Shown: positions 1 to 9,032, counted from the stretch's first letter. The stretch: 64,000 nt of DNA from Microlunatus kandeliicorticis (GCF_014137855.1 NZ_JACGWT010000004.1:62001-126000); one strand, 5' to 3'. Notes: generated from the sequence alone by a model not told the origin. Made by a program: numbers and translations.

Positions 1-1194
1 GTGTTCTTCCTCAACGGCATCGCCGTCGCGACCTGGGTGACGCGGACGCCGGCGATCCGCGACGCGCTGAGCGCCAGCACCGCCGAGATGGGTCTGGTGC
101 TCGTCGGCACCTCGATCGGATCGTTCGTCGGCATCTCGATCGCCGGCGTCGTGGTCGAGCGGCGCGGGGCCCGGTTCGTCGTCCTCGTCGGCATCGGCGC
201 GGTCGCGATCGGCCTCGGCGTCGTCGCCCTCGGGGCCGCGATCGCCCAACCCGTAGTGGTCTCGGGCGGGCTGGCGCTGCTGGGCTACGGCTTCGGGTCG
301 AGCGAGATCGGGACCAACGTGTCCGGGGTCGAGCTCGAGCGGGCGATGGCCCGCAGCGTGATCCCCGGGCTGCACGGGCTCTACAGCGTCGGGACGGTGA
401 TCGGCGCGCTGCTGGGACTGGTCGCCAACCACCTCGACCTGCCCGTGGTGCTGCACCTGGCCGTCGCAGCGGTGGTGATCGCTGCGGTCACCGCACTGAT
501 CGGCCGGCACCTGCCCGCCCCCGCTGCCGCGACGGCCCCGTCGACCGAAACCTCGGCCCAGAACGACGATCCCGCGCCGGATACCGCACCCGAGGACAGC
601 CGGCGGCTGGCCTGGGTCGACCGGCGGCTGGTCGCCCTCGGGTTCATCATCCTGGGCATGGCGCTGGCCGAGGGCTCGGCGACCGACTGGCTGCCGCTGA
701 TCGTCGTCGACGGGTACGGCTCGACCGCCGCGGTGGGATCGGTGGTCTACGCCTTCTTCGGCGCGGCGATGGCCGTCGGCCGGCTCAACGGCGGTCGCGC
801 GATCGACCGGTTCGGCCGCACCGCGGTGATGCGGGTCAGCGCGCTGATCGGTGCCGTCGGGATCGCCACCGTCGTGGTGGCGCCGACGCTCTGGGTCGGG
901 GCGATCGGCGTGCTGCTGTGGGGGATCGGCGCTTCGTTGGGCTTCCCGGTGGCGCTGTCGGCCGCCGGTGATCATCCGCGGTACGCAGCGCGCCGGGCCA
1001 GCGCGGTGGCCACCGCCGGCTACGCCGCCTTCCTGATCGGGCCGCCGATCCTCGGGTTCCTCGGCCAGCACGTCGGACTCCGCGAGGCGATGCTGGTGGT
1101 GATGGTCGTGGTCGCCGCCACCGCGCTGTTCGCCGGGGCGGTGCGCGGCCGACCGGCACCCGCGGCGCCCGCGGTGCCCAACGGTCCGGCCTGA
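1..1194 (+). CDS. MFS transporter (YbjJ-like), 5' end outside window
   Basis: Inner-membrane transporter of the major facilitator superfamily; substrate unknown. The 397 visible residues hold about eleven hydrophobic segments. A motif-A-like loop (VERRGAR) lies near residue 53 and a second (IDRFGRTAVMR) near 265; residues about 170-205 are a polar Ala/Pro/Asp-rich linker between the two halves. The frame is open to base 1 and its first residues (FFLNG) already look like the inside of helix 1 of YbjJ/FucP-type proteins, so the true start is probably upstream and the GTG at base 1 incidental. It runs towards the hydrolase genes that follow, which suggests but does not prove a sugar or sugar-derivative substrate. 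Confidence 0.8.
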   Translation: MFFLNGIAVATWVTRTPAIRDALSASTAEMGLVLVGTSIGSFVGISIAGVVVERRGARFVVLVGIGAVAIGLGVVALGAAIAQPVVVSGGLALLGYGFGSSEIGTNVSGVELERAMARSVIPGLHGLYSVGTVIGALLGLVANHLDLPVVLHLAVAAVVIAAVTALIGRHLPAPAAATAPSTETSAQNDDPAPDTAPEDSRRLAWVDRRLVALGFIILGMALAEGSATDWLPLIVVDGYGSTAAVGSVVYAFFGAAMAVGRLNGGRAIDRFGRTAVMRVSALIGAVGIATVVVAPTLWVGAIGVLLWGIGASLGFPVALSAAGDHPRYAARRASAVATAGYAAFLIGPPILGFLGQHVGLREAMLVVMVVVAATALFAGAVRGRPAPAAPAVPNGPA

Positions 1195-1221
1195 TCCCGC
1201 GGCCCGCGCCCAGGACCTGAC

Positions 1222-3129
1222 TCAGGGGCGCGTCGGGAAGTAGACGGTGTAGGTCTCGTCGGTGACCTGGTTGAGGGCCACGAAGCGGAACCCGCGGTCC
1301 TGACCGACGACCCGGTAGCTGCCGACGCTCCACCAGCCGTGCTGGCGTTCCTGGTCGGCGACCAGCACCGCGGCAGGAGCCCCGTCGCCGACGACGAGCG
1401 TCCGCTCCTCGTCGACCAGGCCGGCCAGCACCTGGGGACCGTCGAGGAAGGCGACCGTGCCCGGGGCGCCCCCGAGCTCCACCGTGGTGATCGTCTTCGG
1501 CAGCTCGATCCGGACGGTCTGGTGACGCCACCGGCGGCGCAGCCGCACGAACCCCGCCGACGGCTCGGTCGGGACCGGTTCGTCGTCCACGGTCACCCGC
1601 ACCGGACCGCTGACCCACGACGGGATCCGCAGCGCCAGGGTGAGCTCGGTCTCGGTCGCGCAGTCGACCACCACCTCGTGCACCTCGGCCGCCGGGCGGT
1701 CGATCGGGTGCGGCTCGACGTCGAGCCTCTGGATGTGGGCCGACGCCTCGGCGGTCTGCCGCTGGCCGCCCACCGGGCCGTGCCCGGCGTCGTTGCGGAC
1801 GGTGACCGTCACCTCGGTCCCCCCGGCGGACCACCGCGAGGTCGAGCCCAGGTACTGGGTCACCCGCAGGGTGTCGACCGGTCCGGACCCGCCACCAGGA
1901 CGGTCCAGCTCGTCCGACGGGGGGCGTTCGAGGTGGACGGCGGCGTCGGGACACCACGCGTGCGCCTGCATCAACGTGCCGTGGCAGCACCAGAAGTCGG
2001 ACGTCGGGCTTCCCCAGGTCTTGCGGCTGCCGGCGGCCAACGGCAGGAAGTAACTGATCATGCCGGTTCGCGGGTGCTGCTGGGCGAGCACGCCGTTGAC
2101 CAGGTTGCGCTCCCAGTGGTCGGCGTAGACGGCGTCGCCGGTCCACCGGTAGAGCGTCTCGGCGAGCCGCATCATGTTGTGCACGACGCAGTGCTCCTGC
2201 ACCGCGGCCAGCCGCGAGGTCTGCCGGAACGGCGGCTGCCACACCTCGCCGCTGGTGCTGCCGCCGGTGCAGTAGGTGCCGCGCTCGGTCACCGCCTGGC
2301 GCCAGAAGGCGTGCACGACGTCGCGCCACCGGTCCTCACCGGTGACCTCCCAGGCGCGCGCCGCACCGAGGATCTCCGGGATCTGGGTGTTCGCGTGCTT
2401 GTTGGTCAGGACGTCCTCGCCGGCCAGCAACCGGTCGAAGAGCCGCGGGCGGTCGTAGCGGTCCATCAGCTCGCGGTGCCGGGCCTCGCCGGTCCGGGCG
2501 TAGAGGTCGGCCCAGACCTCCAGCATCCCGCCGGTCTCGACGTCGAGCAGGTCGTCGAGCTGGTCACGGCTGAACGGCCGCGTCCACCGCTCGAACCAGT
2601 CCGCGAAGCGTCGGACCAGCGGCAGCGCACCGTCGTGCCCGAGCCGGTCGGCGTCGAGCAGCCCGGCCAGCAGCTTGTGCAGCACGTACTGCGGGGCCCA
2701 GACCGGCGTCCCGGCCGCGGCACGGTCGAGGTAGGAGCGGGGAAACGGCCCGAGCCACTCGCCGCCGTTGGCCTGCTGGCAGCGCGCGAGCTCGGCCAGC
2801 ACCGTGTCGACGCGGACCGCGGCCTCGGGCTCGTCGCGTCCGATCCGCGCCGCGGCCGAGATCCAGTGCCCGAGGATGTGGCCGCGCACCTCGCTCGTCG
2901 GGGCCTCCCAGCCCCAGTGCCAGGTTCCCGGTCCGTCCGGGTCCGGTTCGCCGACGCTGGTGCCCAGCGAGCCGTTGTAGCTCCACAGCCCGGCCTCGGC
3001 GCGGTAGGGGCGCAGCAGGTTGTCGGGCCGCAGGCTCAGCAGGTAGTCGCGGTTGCGTGACCACCGGTCGCGCAGCGGCCCCGGCTCGAACCGACCCCAG
3101 GACCCGACCTGCTGGTGGGACGCGAGCAT
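1222..3129 (-). CDS. GH127-type glycoside hydrolase (beta-L-arabinofuranosidase-like, DUF1680)
   Basis: Predicted 635-residue cytoplasmic retaining glycosidase. Known GH127 enzymes use a cysteine nucleophile held by a Zn site of one Glu and three Cys. The matching residues are visible: an E-x-C in QEHCVVHNMMRL near residue 303 and the vicinal pair in DFWCCHG near 370. The N-terminal two thirds have the helical pattern of an (alpha/alpha)6 barrel and the C-terminal third is beta-rich. Start chosen at ATG 3129, which has AAGGAG five bases upstream; the frame extends further upstream but would run into the divergent gene's leader. No signal peptide. It is divergent from a GH95-like gene (164-base gap), so the two probably share control and act on the same plant-type oligosaccharide. 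Exact substrate is inference. Confidence 0.8.
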   Translation of the reverse strand: MLASHQQVGSWGRFEPGPLRDRWSRNRDYLLSLRPDNLLRPYRAEAGLWSYNGSLGTSVGEPDPDGPGTWHWGWEAPTSEVRGHILGHWISAAARIGRDEPEAAVRVDTVLAELARCQQANGGEWLGPFPRSYLDRAAAGTPVWAPQYVLHKLLAGLLDADRLGHDGALPLVRRFADWFERWTRPFSRDQLDDLLDVETGGMLEVWADLYARTGEARHRELMDRYDRPRLFDRLLAGEDVLTNKHANTQIPEILGAARAWEVTGEDRWRDVVHAFWRQAVTERGTYCTGGSTSGEVWQPPFRQTSRLAAVQEHCVVHNMMRLAETLYRWTGDAVYADHWERNLVNGVLAQQHPRTGMISYFLPLAAGSRKTWGSPTSDFWCCHGTLMQAHAWCPDAAVHLERPPSDELDRPGGGSGPVDTLRVTQYLGSTSRWSAGGTEVTVTVRNDAGHGPVGGQRQTAEASAHIQRLDVEPHPIDRPAAEVHEVVVDCATETELTLALRIPSWVSGPVRVTVDDEPVPTEPSAGFVRLRRRWRHQTVRIELPKTITTVELGGAPGTVAFLDGPQVLAGLVDEERTLVVGDGAPAAVLVADQERQHGWWSVGSYRVVGQDRGFRFVALNQVTDETYTVYFPTRP

Positions 3130-3240
3130 CGTTCTCCTTGGGCGTCGACGGTGACGGCTGCGTGCACCGACCCCCGCGCGCGACGGTCGGCCGGAGCCAG
3201 AGATCCTACGTTTGCCGCACGGACTCCCCGCGGCTGCCGG

Positions 3241-3254
3241 TCGGTCACGACCGA
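3241..3254. promoter_or_regulatory. Palindrome in divergent hydrolase promoter region (candidate operator)
   Basis: Perfect inverted repeat TCGGTC-AC-GACCGA in the 164-base gap between the GH127 and GH95-like genes, 40 bases before the latter's GTG. Size and place fit a LacI- or TetR-type operator, but no regulator gene is adjacent and the site is unproven. Confidence 0.35.
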
Positions 3255-3293
3255 GGCCGGACTCCCGACCCACCTACCATCACCGGAGCGCTC

Positions 3294-5879
3294 GTGACAC
3301 CCAACGGCGGGGCGGCGACCCCGAGGATCCTGCCCACCGTGACCCGCGGCGACCGCGGGCGACCGTGGCTGTTCGCGCCGGACGTGGCCGCTCTGGTCGG
3401 ACGGTCCGATCTGGAGCACCGGGGAACGGTCGGCCGCGGCCCGGAAGGCTTCCCGGTCGGCTCCGGCCGGCTCGGCGGGCCGGTCTGGCAGAGCGACGAG
3501 CGGACGCTCAGCCTGCAGCTCAACCACACCGACGCATTCATGTTCGGTGACGCCTCGGCGGCCTCGTCCGACCACCCGAACGCCGGCGGGGGCGCGCTCG
3601 GACGGGTGCACGTCGACCTGGGCGGCCCGGTGTTCGGGCCGGACACCACCCAGCGGCTCGCCCTGCACCGCGGCACCCTGACCGTCGACGGTGCCGGGGT
3701 GCACGTCGAGGTGTCCGGCGACCCGGTCGGCGACCGGGTGATGATCATGGTCCGGGACGAGCGGGCGGAGCCGGCGCCGGTCACGGTCGCGTTGACCCTG
3801 GTTCGTGAGGCCGATCAGCACTGGGGTGAGCACCGCGCGAGTTCGGTGCTGCGAACACTCGGCCGGTCGGCCGTGCTCGAGCAGTCGATCACCGAACCGG
3901 CCGACAGCGCAGTGGCCGGGAACGATTTCGCCGTGTCCACCGTCCTGTCGGTGAGCGTGCCGGACCGGGTGGTCACCGCGGTGACTCCGGGTCGCGTCGG
4001 CGAGCGGGACTGTCTGCGGCTCGAGCTGCCGGCGGCCTCCGGCACCACCATGATCATGATCAACGGGGCGGCGGTGGTCGGTTCCGACACCGGCGCGTGC
4101 CGGGCCGTGCTGGCCGGCATCGGGGCTCCGGTCGACCCCGCAGCGGTGCGGGAGGCCGCGCTGGCCTGGTGGGAGGACTTCTGGGACCGGTCGTTCGTGT
4201 ACCTGCCCGACCGTCCCGACTACGAGCAGCGCCGGACCTACTTCCTCTACCTGTCGGCGATCGCCAACGGCGGTGCATTCCCGGGCAAGTACAACGGCGG
4301 TCTGTGGATCGGGGAGGAGGACCGTCGCGACTGGGGCAGCTTCTACTGGAACTGGAACCAGGACCCGCTCTACCAGCCGCTGGCAGCCGCCGACCAGCTC
4401 GAGCTGCTGTTCCCGTTGATCCGGATGCGGTACGCCGCGCTCCCGCGCTACCGGGCGGCTGCGAGGCAGCTGTGGGGCGCCGACGGGCTGTTCATCGGCG
4501 AGACCGTCGGTGTTCTCGGCTGGGAGGTGCTGGCCGACGACGTCGCCGACGAGCTGCGCGACTACTACGGGTTCCGGAGGCCGGTGCCCGGTCCGGCGCT
4601 CCGGGAGCAGACCGCTCGGCGGAACCGGTTCCTGGTCCCGTGGAACTGGTACGTCGACGGTGTCGAGCGACCGGCCGGGTACGTGACGCACACTCTGGTG
4701 GCCACGCAGGAGACCGCCGAGCACCTGTGGACGGTCTACGGCCACACCCTCGACCTGGACTGGTTGCGCGAGGTCGCCTATCCGTTCATCGCCGGGGCCG
4801 CCGAGCTGTACCGGACCTTCCCCGGGCTGCGGCGGGAGGACGACGGCCTGTTCCACGTCACCGGCACCAATTTGCACGAGCACATCTGGGGTGGTCGCGA
4901 CGTGATCGACGACCTCGCCCTGGCCCGGGGGACGTTCGGCGTCGCGGTGGCGGCCGCCGAGCTGCTCGACCTCGACGCGGAGCTCCGTGAGCAGTGGGCC
5001 CTGATCCGTGATCACCTGGCGCCCTACCCGCGGCGCACCGATCCGGGGGCGTTGTGGGCGGCGACCACCAACCCGACGCTCGCCGACCGGCTGGCGAGCC
5101 CCGAACCGGCCTGGGCCCAGGGCCTCGAGCCGGCGGTGTTCGTCCGCGACCTGCATGGCACCGAGAGCCCGGTGCTCAAGATGATCGAAAAGTACGACGT
5201 CCTCACCCTCGAGACCCGCGACCAGGGCCTCGACGGCGGCGACTGGGCGATCGCGCAGAACACCTTCCGGCACGCGCCCGGCTACCTGAACCAGGTCAGC
5301 GGTGACGAGGTGGACCGGAACGGCTCGAGCCGCTTCCACGTGGACGCCGCCCGGCTCGGTCGGGCCGACGACCTCGACCGGATCCTCGCGACCCAGTACG
5401 GCGTCTTCTCGACCTACGGCGAGCAGCCGAACCTGCTGTTCGACCAGGGCGACTACTACTCGATCGAGGGCTTCGGCACCTTCGTGACGGCCGTGCAGGA
5501 GGCACTCCAGCAGAGCCTCGCCCCGCGTCCGGGTGGCGATCCGGTGGTGCGCGTCTTCCCGGCCTGGCCGCGTGATCACGACGTCCGCTACCGGCTGCTC
5601 GCCAGGGGCGGCTTCTTGGTCGCGTCGGCGATGACCGGCGGCCGGATCGGCTATGTCGAGGTCGAGTCGCGGCTCGGCGGCCTGCTGCGGGTCCGCAAGC
5701 CCTGGGCCGAACCCACGCAGGTCCAGCGTGACGGCGTCCCGGCCGAACGCCTCGACGGACCGGAGAACGCGCTGCTCACGCTCGACACGGACTCCGGCGA
5801 GCGGCTGGTCCTGGTCCGGGTGGGGGAGTCGCCCGATGATCACCGGTCGTCGACCGTGGTGCCGACCCGGCGGCCGTGA
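3294..5879 (+). CDS. GH95-like glycoside hydrolase
   Basis: Large 861-residue protein without a signal peptide. Near residues 53-62 it has PVGSGRLGG followed by LSLQLNHTD, resembling the N-terminal block of GH95 fucosidase/galactosidase proteins (P-x-G-N-G-x-L-G followed by LNEDTLW). The middle is rich in aromatic helical segments (FYWNWNQDPLYQPL) as expected for an (alpha/alpha)6 barrel, and the last 150 residues look like a beta-sandwich. Start set at GTG 3294, which has GGAG at a good distance; earlier in-frame codons overlap the divergent GH127 gene. Family assignment is by motif and layout only; the catalytic residues were not identified. A DUF5703-type protein is the main alternative. 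Confidence 0.6.
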   Translation: MTPNGGAATPRILPTVTRGDRGRPWLFAPDVAALVGRSDLEHRGTVGRGPEGFPVGSGRLGGPVWQSDERTLSLQLNHTDAFMFGDASAASSDHPNAGGGALGRVHVDLGGPVFGPDTTQRLALHRGTLTVDGAGVHVEVSGDPVGDRVMIMVRDERAEPAPVTVALTLVREADQHWGEHRASSVLRTLGRSAVLEQSITEPADSAVAGNDFAVSTVLSVSVPDRVVTAVTPGRVGERDCLRLELPAASGTTMIMINGAAVVGSDTGACRAVLAGIGAPVDPAAVREAALAWWEDFWDRSFVYLPDRPDYEQRRTYFLYLSAIANGGAFPGKYNGGLWIGEEDRRDWGSFYWNWNQDPLYQPLAAADQLELLFPLIRMRYAALPRYRAAARQLWGADGLFIGETVGVLGWEVLADDVADELRDYYGFRRPVPGPALREQTARRNRFLVPWNWYVDGVERPAGYVTHTLVATQETAEHLWTVYGHTLDLDWLREVAYPFIAGAAELYRTFPGLRREDDGLFHVTGTNLHEHIWGGRDVIDDLALARGTFGVAVAAAELLDLDAELREQWALIRDHLAPYPRRTDPGALWAATTNPTLADRLASPEPAWAQGLEPAVFVRDLHGTESPVLKMIEKYDVLTLETRDQGLDGGDWAIAQNTFRHAPGYLNQVSGDEVDRNGSSRFHVDAARLGRADDLDRILATQYGVFSTYGEQPNLLFDQGDYYSIEGFGTFVTAVQEALQQSLAPRPGGDPVVRVFPAWPRDHDVRYRLLARGGFLVASAMTGGRIGYVEVESRLGGLLRVRKPWAEPTQVQRDGVPAERLDGPENALLTLDTDSGERLVLVRVGESPDDHRSSTVVPTRRP

Positions 5880-5914
5880 TCATCGCAGGACCGTGATGAT
5901 CATCAGACCGTGAT
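5874..5914. repeat. Three CCGTGAT direct repeats at exact 17-bp spacing
   Basis: CCGTGAT begins at 5874, 5891 and 5908, and the intervening bases are partly alike (TCATC). The first copy overlaps the stop of the GH95-like gene; the array lies 86 bases before the next gene. Helically phased direct repeats of this kind can be a regulator site, but this is inference. Confidence 0.4.
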
Positions 5915-5999
5915 CGACGCGGCCGGGCCGATGAGAACCGGTGAGGGTCGGGGTCGTAGCGGTCGTGGGAGCCGAGAGTCGACGACGAAGGCGGAGGAC

Positions 6000-6572
6000 A
6001 TGAGACCCCTGCGGTACGCGATCAACGCCACCCTCGACGGGTGCTGCCACCACGAGGCTGGGCTGCCCCCGGACGAGGAGTCGATGCGCTTCTGGACAGC
6101 CGAGCTCGCCCGGGCCGACGCGCTGCTCTACGGCCGCACCACCTTCGAGATGATGCGGTCGGCCTGGCGACGGCCGGCGAGCGGCGGGTGGCCGGACTGG
6201 ATGCGGAGCTGGGAGACGCCGTTCGCCGAGACCATCGACGCGATGCCCAAGCACGTCGTCTCGTCGACGCTCAGCGAGGTCGACTGGCGGGCCGAGCTGG
6301 TGCGTGGTGACCTCGAGCGGGCCGTCCGGGAACTGAAGCAGCAGCCGGGTCGAGGGCTGTCGGTCGGCGGCGTCGCCCTGCCGTCGGCGCTGGCCGCGCT
6401 CGGGCTGATCGACGAGTACACGGTCGTGGTCCATCCGGTGGTGGCCGGACACGGTCCGACGCTGCTCGGCGGAGTGCGCGAGCGGCTCGTCCTCGACCAG
6501 GTCGCGGAGCACGCGTTCGGATCGGGAGCGGTGGCCCGGCGGTACGTGCCGCGTCGCCGACCGCAGGGTTGA
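6000..6572 (+). CDS. Dihydrofolate reductase-fold protein (RibD C-terminal family)
   Basis: 190-residue soluble protein of the RibD_C/DHFR-like family, probably an NADPH-dependent reductase of unknown substrate. Visible features are the opening strand (LRYAINATLDG), the LLYGRTTFEMM segment near residue 40 where the family binds nucleotide, and the C-terminal block LIDEYTVVVHPVVAGHGPTLL typical of these proteins. The start is ATG 6000, with GGAGG five bases upstream; upstream in-frame codons would add an unstructured Arg/Gly-rich stretch. Common in actinobacteria, usually in isolation, so the neighbours say little. Confidence 0.8.
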   Translation: MRPLRYAINATLDGCCHHEAGLPPDEESMRFWTAELARADALLYGRTTFEMMRSAWRRPASGGWPDWMRSWETPFAETIDAMPKHVVSSTLSEVDWRAELVRGDLERAVRELKQQPGRGLSVGGVALPSALAALGLIDEYTVVVHPVVAGHGPTLLGGVRERLVLDQVAEHAFGSGAVARRYVPRRRPQG

Positions 6573-6603
6573 CGGTGTCCGCGGACGGCCCCAGGGTGCG
6601 GAC

Positions 6604-7527
6604 GTGGACCTGACGGTGCTCGGCGAGCCGACCCGACCGATGGTGGAGGTGGGGGGCGGCTTCGCCAACCGGCTGCAGCGGCTCGACACCGACCAGGGGT
6701 CGTTCGCGGTCAAGACGCTTGCGCTCACCGACCGGCGTGAGCCGTACCGCGCGGCGGCGGTGTTCCGGCTGGAGCAGGCAGCGTTCGCCGCCGGGATCCC
6801 GATGCCCGAGCCGATCGCGGCGTCGGCGGACACCCTGGTGCACCGCTGGGTCGACGGCGTCGCGGTGCCCGAGGCGCCGGTGTCGCCAAACTTCGGCGCC
6901 GCGGTCGGACGACTGCTCGCGCGGCTGCACGCCCTCGACGTCGACTGGCCCGCCGATCCGGAGCCGTCACCGGTCCCGCGGGACTGGCCCGGGCTGGCCG
7001 CGCGGGCGGTGCGTTCCGGGCAGCCCTGGGCTGCGGAGCTCGCCGCGAAAGCGGAGACGTTCCAGGCGATCGCCGCCTTCGTCGACAGCTGCCCGCGGCC
7101 CGGACCGGTGGTCCTGACCCACCGGGACGTCCAGCCGTGGAACCTGCTGTCCCAGGACGGGGCGCCGGTGCTGCTCGACTGGGAGCTCGCGGGTCGGCTC
7201 GACCTGGCCGCCGAGCTGGGGTCCACCGCCCTCGGTCTTGCCAAGGGTCCTGGCCTCGACACCGTCCGGCCGGCCAGCTTCCGTGCGGTGCTCGACGGCT
7301 ACGTCGACGCGGGCGGGACGCTGCCGCCGTCGGGCCCCGGCTGGTTCGTCCACACGCTCGGCGGGTGGCTGGGTCACACCCGGCTGAACCTGCTCCGCTG
7401 CCTCAGCGGGGAGGCGGCCGTCGCGGGCCCTGACCTGGCGATGTCGCATCGCATCGTCGCCGACGGGGTGAGCGGCCTGCCCGAGCTGTACGAGCGGCTG
7501 CCGCAGCTGCAAGCGCTGCTCCCGTAG
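6604..7527 (+). CDS. Aminoglycoside phosphotransferase-family kinase
   Basis: 307-residue protein with the APH/choline-kinase fold. The catalytic loop reads THRDVQPWNLL near residue 173 and the metal-binding Asp follows in LLDWELAG near 190; a Lys in the N-terminal lobe (FAVKTL) fits ATP anchoring. The family phosphorylates small alcohols or antibiotics; nothing here fixes the substrate and resistance should not be assumed. Start GTG 6604 has no strong ribosome site, but a -10-like CAGGGT ends six bases before it. It follows the DHFR-like gene by 31 bases on the same strand. Confidence 0.75.
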   Translation: MDLTVLGEPTRPMVEVGGGFANRLQRLDTDQGSFAVKTLALTDRREPYRAAAVFRLEQAAFAAGIPMPEPIAASADTLVHRWVDGVAVPEAPVSPNFGAAVGRLLARLHALDVDWPADPEPSPVPRDWPGLAARAVRSGQPWAAELAAKAETFQAIAAFVDSCPRPGPVVLTHRDVQPWNLLSQDGAPVLLDWELAGRLDLAAELGSTALGLAKGPGLDTVRPASFRAVLDGYVDAGGTLPPSGPGWFVHTLGGWLGHTRLNLLRCLSGEAAVAGPDLAMSHRIVADGVSGLPELYERLPQLQALLP

Positions 7528-7598
7528 CGGGAGGAGGTAGCGCCGATGTGGTGGGTCCGTGAGGCCCGGGAACACGCCGGGCGGGGGAGACGTCGAGG

Positions 7599-7670
7599 TG
7601 GGCGATACTGGGTTTGAACCAGTGACCTCTTCCGTGTCAGGGAAGCGCGCTACCGCTGCGCCAATCGCCC
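7599..7670 (-). tRNA. tRNA-Val (anticodon GAC)
   Basis: Cloverleaf on the minus strand: acceptor GGGCGAT/ATCGCCC, anticodon stem CTTCC/GGAAG around loop CTGACAC (anticodon GAC), T arm with GGTTCAAACC and discriminator A. CCA is not fully encoded. It is the last of three tRNAs transcribed leftwards and nearly matches tRNA-Val(CAC) at 9046. Confidence 0.95.
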
Positions 7671-7716
7671 GTGCTGGTGGAGTCGCGCTCCACCGATGGA
7701 GTTGTGCCGTGCTGCG

Positions 7717-7787
7717 AGGTGGGTACGGGATTTGAACCCGTGTACACGGATTTGCAGTCCGTTGCCTCGCCTCTCGGCCAACCCACC
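7717..7787 (-). tRNA. tRNA-Cys (anticodon GCA)
   Basis: Minus-strand cloverleaf with acceptor GGTGGGT/ACCCACC, anticodon stem ACGGA/TCCGT around loop CTGCAAA (anticodon GCA), and the U73 discriminator expected for tRNA-Cys. Middle gene of the Gly-Cys-Val cluster. Confidence 0.95.
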
Positions 7788-7824
7788 GTGTCTGGGAGAC
7801 CTCCTGGAGTGGAGACCCGCTCCG

Positions 7825-7897
7825 AGCGGACGACGGGATTCGAACCCGCGACCCTCACCTTGGCAAGGTGATGCTCTACCAACTGAGCCACGTCCGC
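7825..7897 (-). tRNA. tRNA-Gly (anticodon GCC)
   Basis: Minus-strand cloverleaf with acceptor GCGGACG/CGTCCGC, anticodon stem TCACC/GGTGA around loop TTGCCAA (anticodon GCC) and U73. First gene of the leftward tRNA cluster, downstream of the promoter at 7951-7980. Confidence 0.95.
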
Positions 7898-7950
7898 GCG
7901 ACCACCTCGGTTCCGGCCTCTCGGTCGGCCCCTCTGCGGTGCGGTGAGCA

Positions 7951-7980
7951 ACCATAGCCGAGCGCCCGACGGCGAAACAA
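7951..7980 (-). promoter_or_regulatory. Promoter of the tRNA-Gly-Cys-Val cluster
   Basis: On the minus strand TTGTTT (7980-7975), an 18-base spacer and TATGGT (7956-7951), about 54 bases before tRNA-Gly. It is the best sigma-70-like match in the gap and points away from the aminotransferase gene. Confidence 0.55.
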
Positions 7981-8022
7981 ACCGGCTCGATCCGGCGGCT
8001 CGGCGTCGGCGATGATGGGGTC

Positions 8023-8949
8023 GTGTCCACCACGGAGATGAGCCCGTCCAGCGCCGCCGGCAGCACCCGCGAGACCGATCCGGCCGAGGCCAGCCTGGCC
8101 CCGATCACCGACGCGTTGCGGGTCTGGGTCAACGGCGAGCTCCACGACCGGCCGGCCGAGGCGCGGGTCTCGGCCGTCGACCACGGGCTGGTGGTCGGCG
8201 ACGGCGTCTTCGAGGCGCTCAAGGTGGTCGCCGGCGGTCCGTTCAGCGTCCAGCGGCACCTCGACCGGCTCACCCGCTCGGCCGCCGCGCTCGCCCTCCC
8301 GGCTCCCGACCACGACCTGGTCCGGCAGGGGATCGAGGCCGTGCTCGCCGACCGCGACTGGGAGGAGGGCAAGATCCGGATCACCTACACCGGGGGCCGC
8401 GGACCGCTCGGCTCGCAAGCCGCGTTCGGCCCGACCACGCTGGTCGTCGCCGCCGACTCCCGCGTCGTCTCGGACCCGGTGGCCACCATCGTCACCGTGC
8501 CCTGGACCCGCAACGAGAACGGCGCGATGGCCGGGATCAAGAGCACCTCGTACGCCGAGAACGTCCGCGGGCTGGCCTTCGCCACCGACCGGGACGCCGA
8601 CGAGGCGATCTTCCTCAACACCGCCGGACACGTCTGCGAGGGCACCGGCTCGAACATCTTCTTCGTCTTCGGCACCGGTGAGGACGCCGAGGTCGTCACT
8701 CCGCCGCTGTCCGCCGGGCCGCTCCGCGGCGTCACCCGTGACCTGCTGCTCGAGTGGTGCCCGATCATCGAGCGCGACCTCACCCTCGAGCAGGCGAAGG
8801 CAGCCGACGAGGTGTTCATCACCTCCTCGCTCCGCGACGTCCAGGCGGTCAGCCGCTGGGACGAGACCAGCTACGCAGCGGTCGGGCCGGTCACGGCGCG
8901 GATCGCCCGCACCTTCGCCGAGCGAAGCCCGGCCGACCTCGAGCCCTGA
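8023..8949 (+). CDS. Class IV PLP-dependent aminotransferase (PabC/branched-chain family)
   Basis: 308-residue fold-type IV PLP enzyme, either aminodeoxychorismate lyase or a branched-chain or D-amino-acid aminotransferase; the sequence alone does not decide. Visible: VSAVDHGLVVGDGVFEAL near residue 47, the PLP lysine in AGIKSTSY near 171, and the cofactor-binding EGTGSNIF near 206. The first 30 residues are a polar extension outside the fold. Start GTG 8023 follows a -10-like GATGAT (8011-8016) by six bases, consistent with a leaderless message. It lies between two tRNA loci. Confidence 0.8.
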   Translation: MSTTEMSPSSAAGSTRETDPAEASLAPITDALRVWVNGELHDRPAEARVSAVDHGLVVGDGVFEALKVVAGGPFSVQRHLDRLTRSAAALALPAPDHDLVRQGIEAVLADRDWEEGKIRITYTGGRGPLGSQAAFGPTTLVVAADSRVVSDPVATIVTVPWTRNENGAMAGIKSTSYAENVRGLAFATDRDADEAIFLNTAGHVCEGTGSNIFFVFGTGEDAEVVTPPLSAGPLRGVTRDLLLEWCPIIERDLTLEQAKAADEVFITSSLRDVQAVSRWDETSYAAVGPVTARIARTFAERSPADLEP

Positions 8950-9003
8950 GCCGGACGCGGGCGTCGTCCGCCCGAGGGACCCCCGGGGCGGTGGCGATCC
9001 GTT

Positions 9004-9032
9004 TCGACAGGCGTCGGCGGCTCACGTAGAGT
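9004..9032 (+). promoter_or_regulatory. Promoter of tRNA-Val(CAC)
   Basis: TCGACA at 9004-9009, a 17-base spacer and TAGAGT at 9027-9032, ending 13 bases before the tRNA. It lies outside the integrated element, so the tRNA keeps its own promoter after integration. Confidence 0.6.

Noticed and set aside
3036-5843. A 935-codon open frame antisense to the GH95-like gene
   Set aside because: It mirrors a good coding frame, is Arg/Pro/Gly-rich without domains, and has no ribosome site; a normal by-product of very high GC.
6604-7527. Calling this kinase (and 38198-39163) an aminoglycoside resistance gene
   Set aside because: Only the general fold and catalytic loop are visible; many such kinases act on ordinary metabolites.
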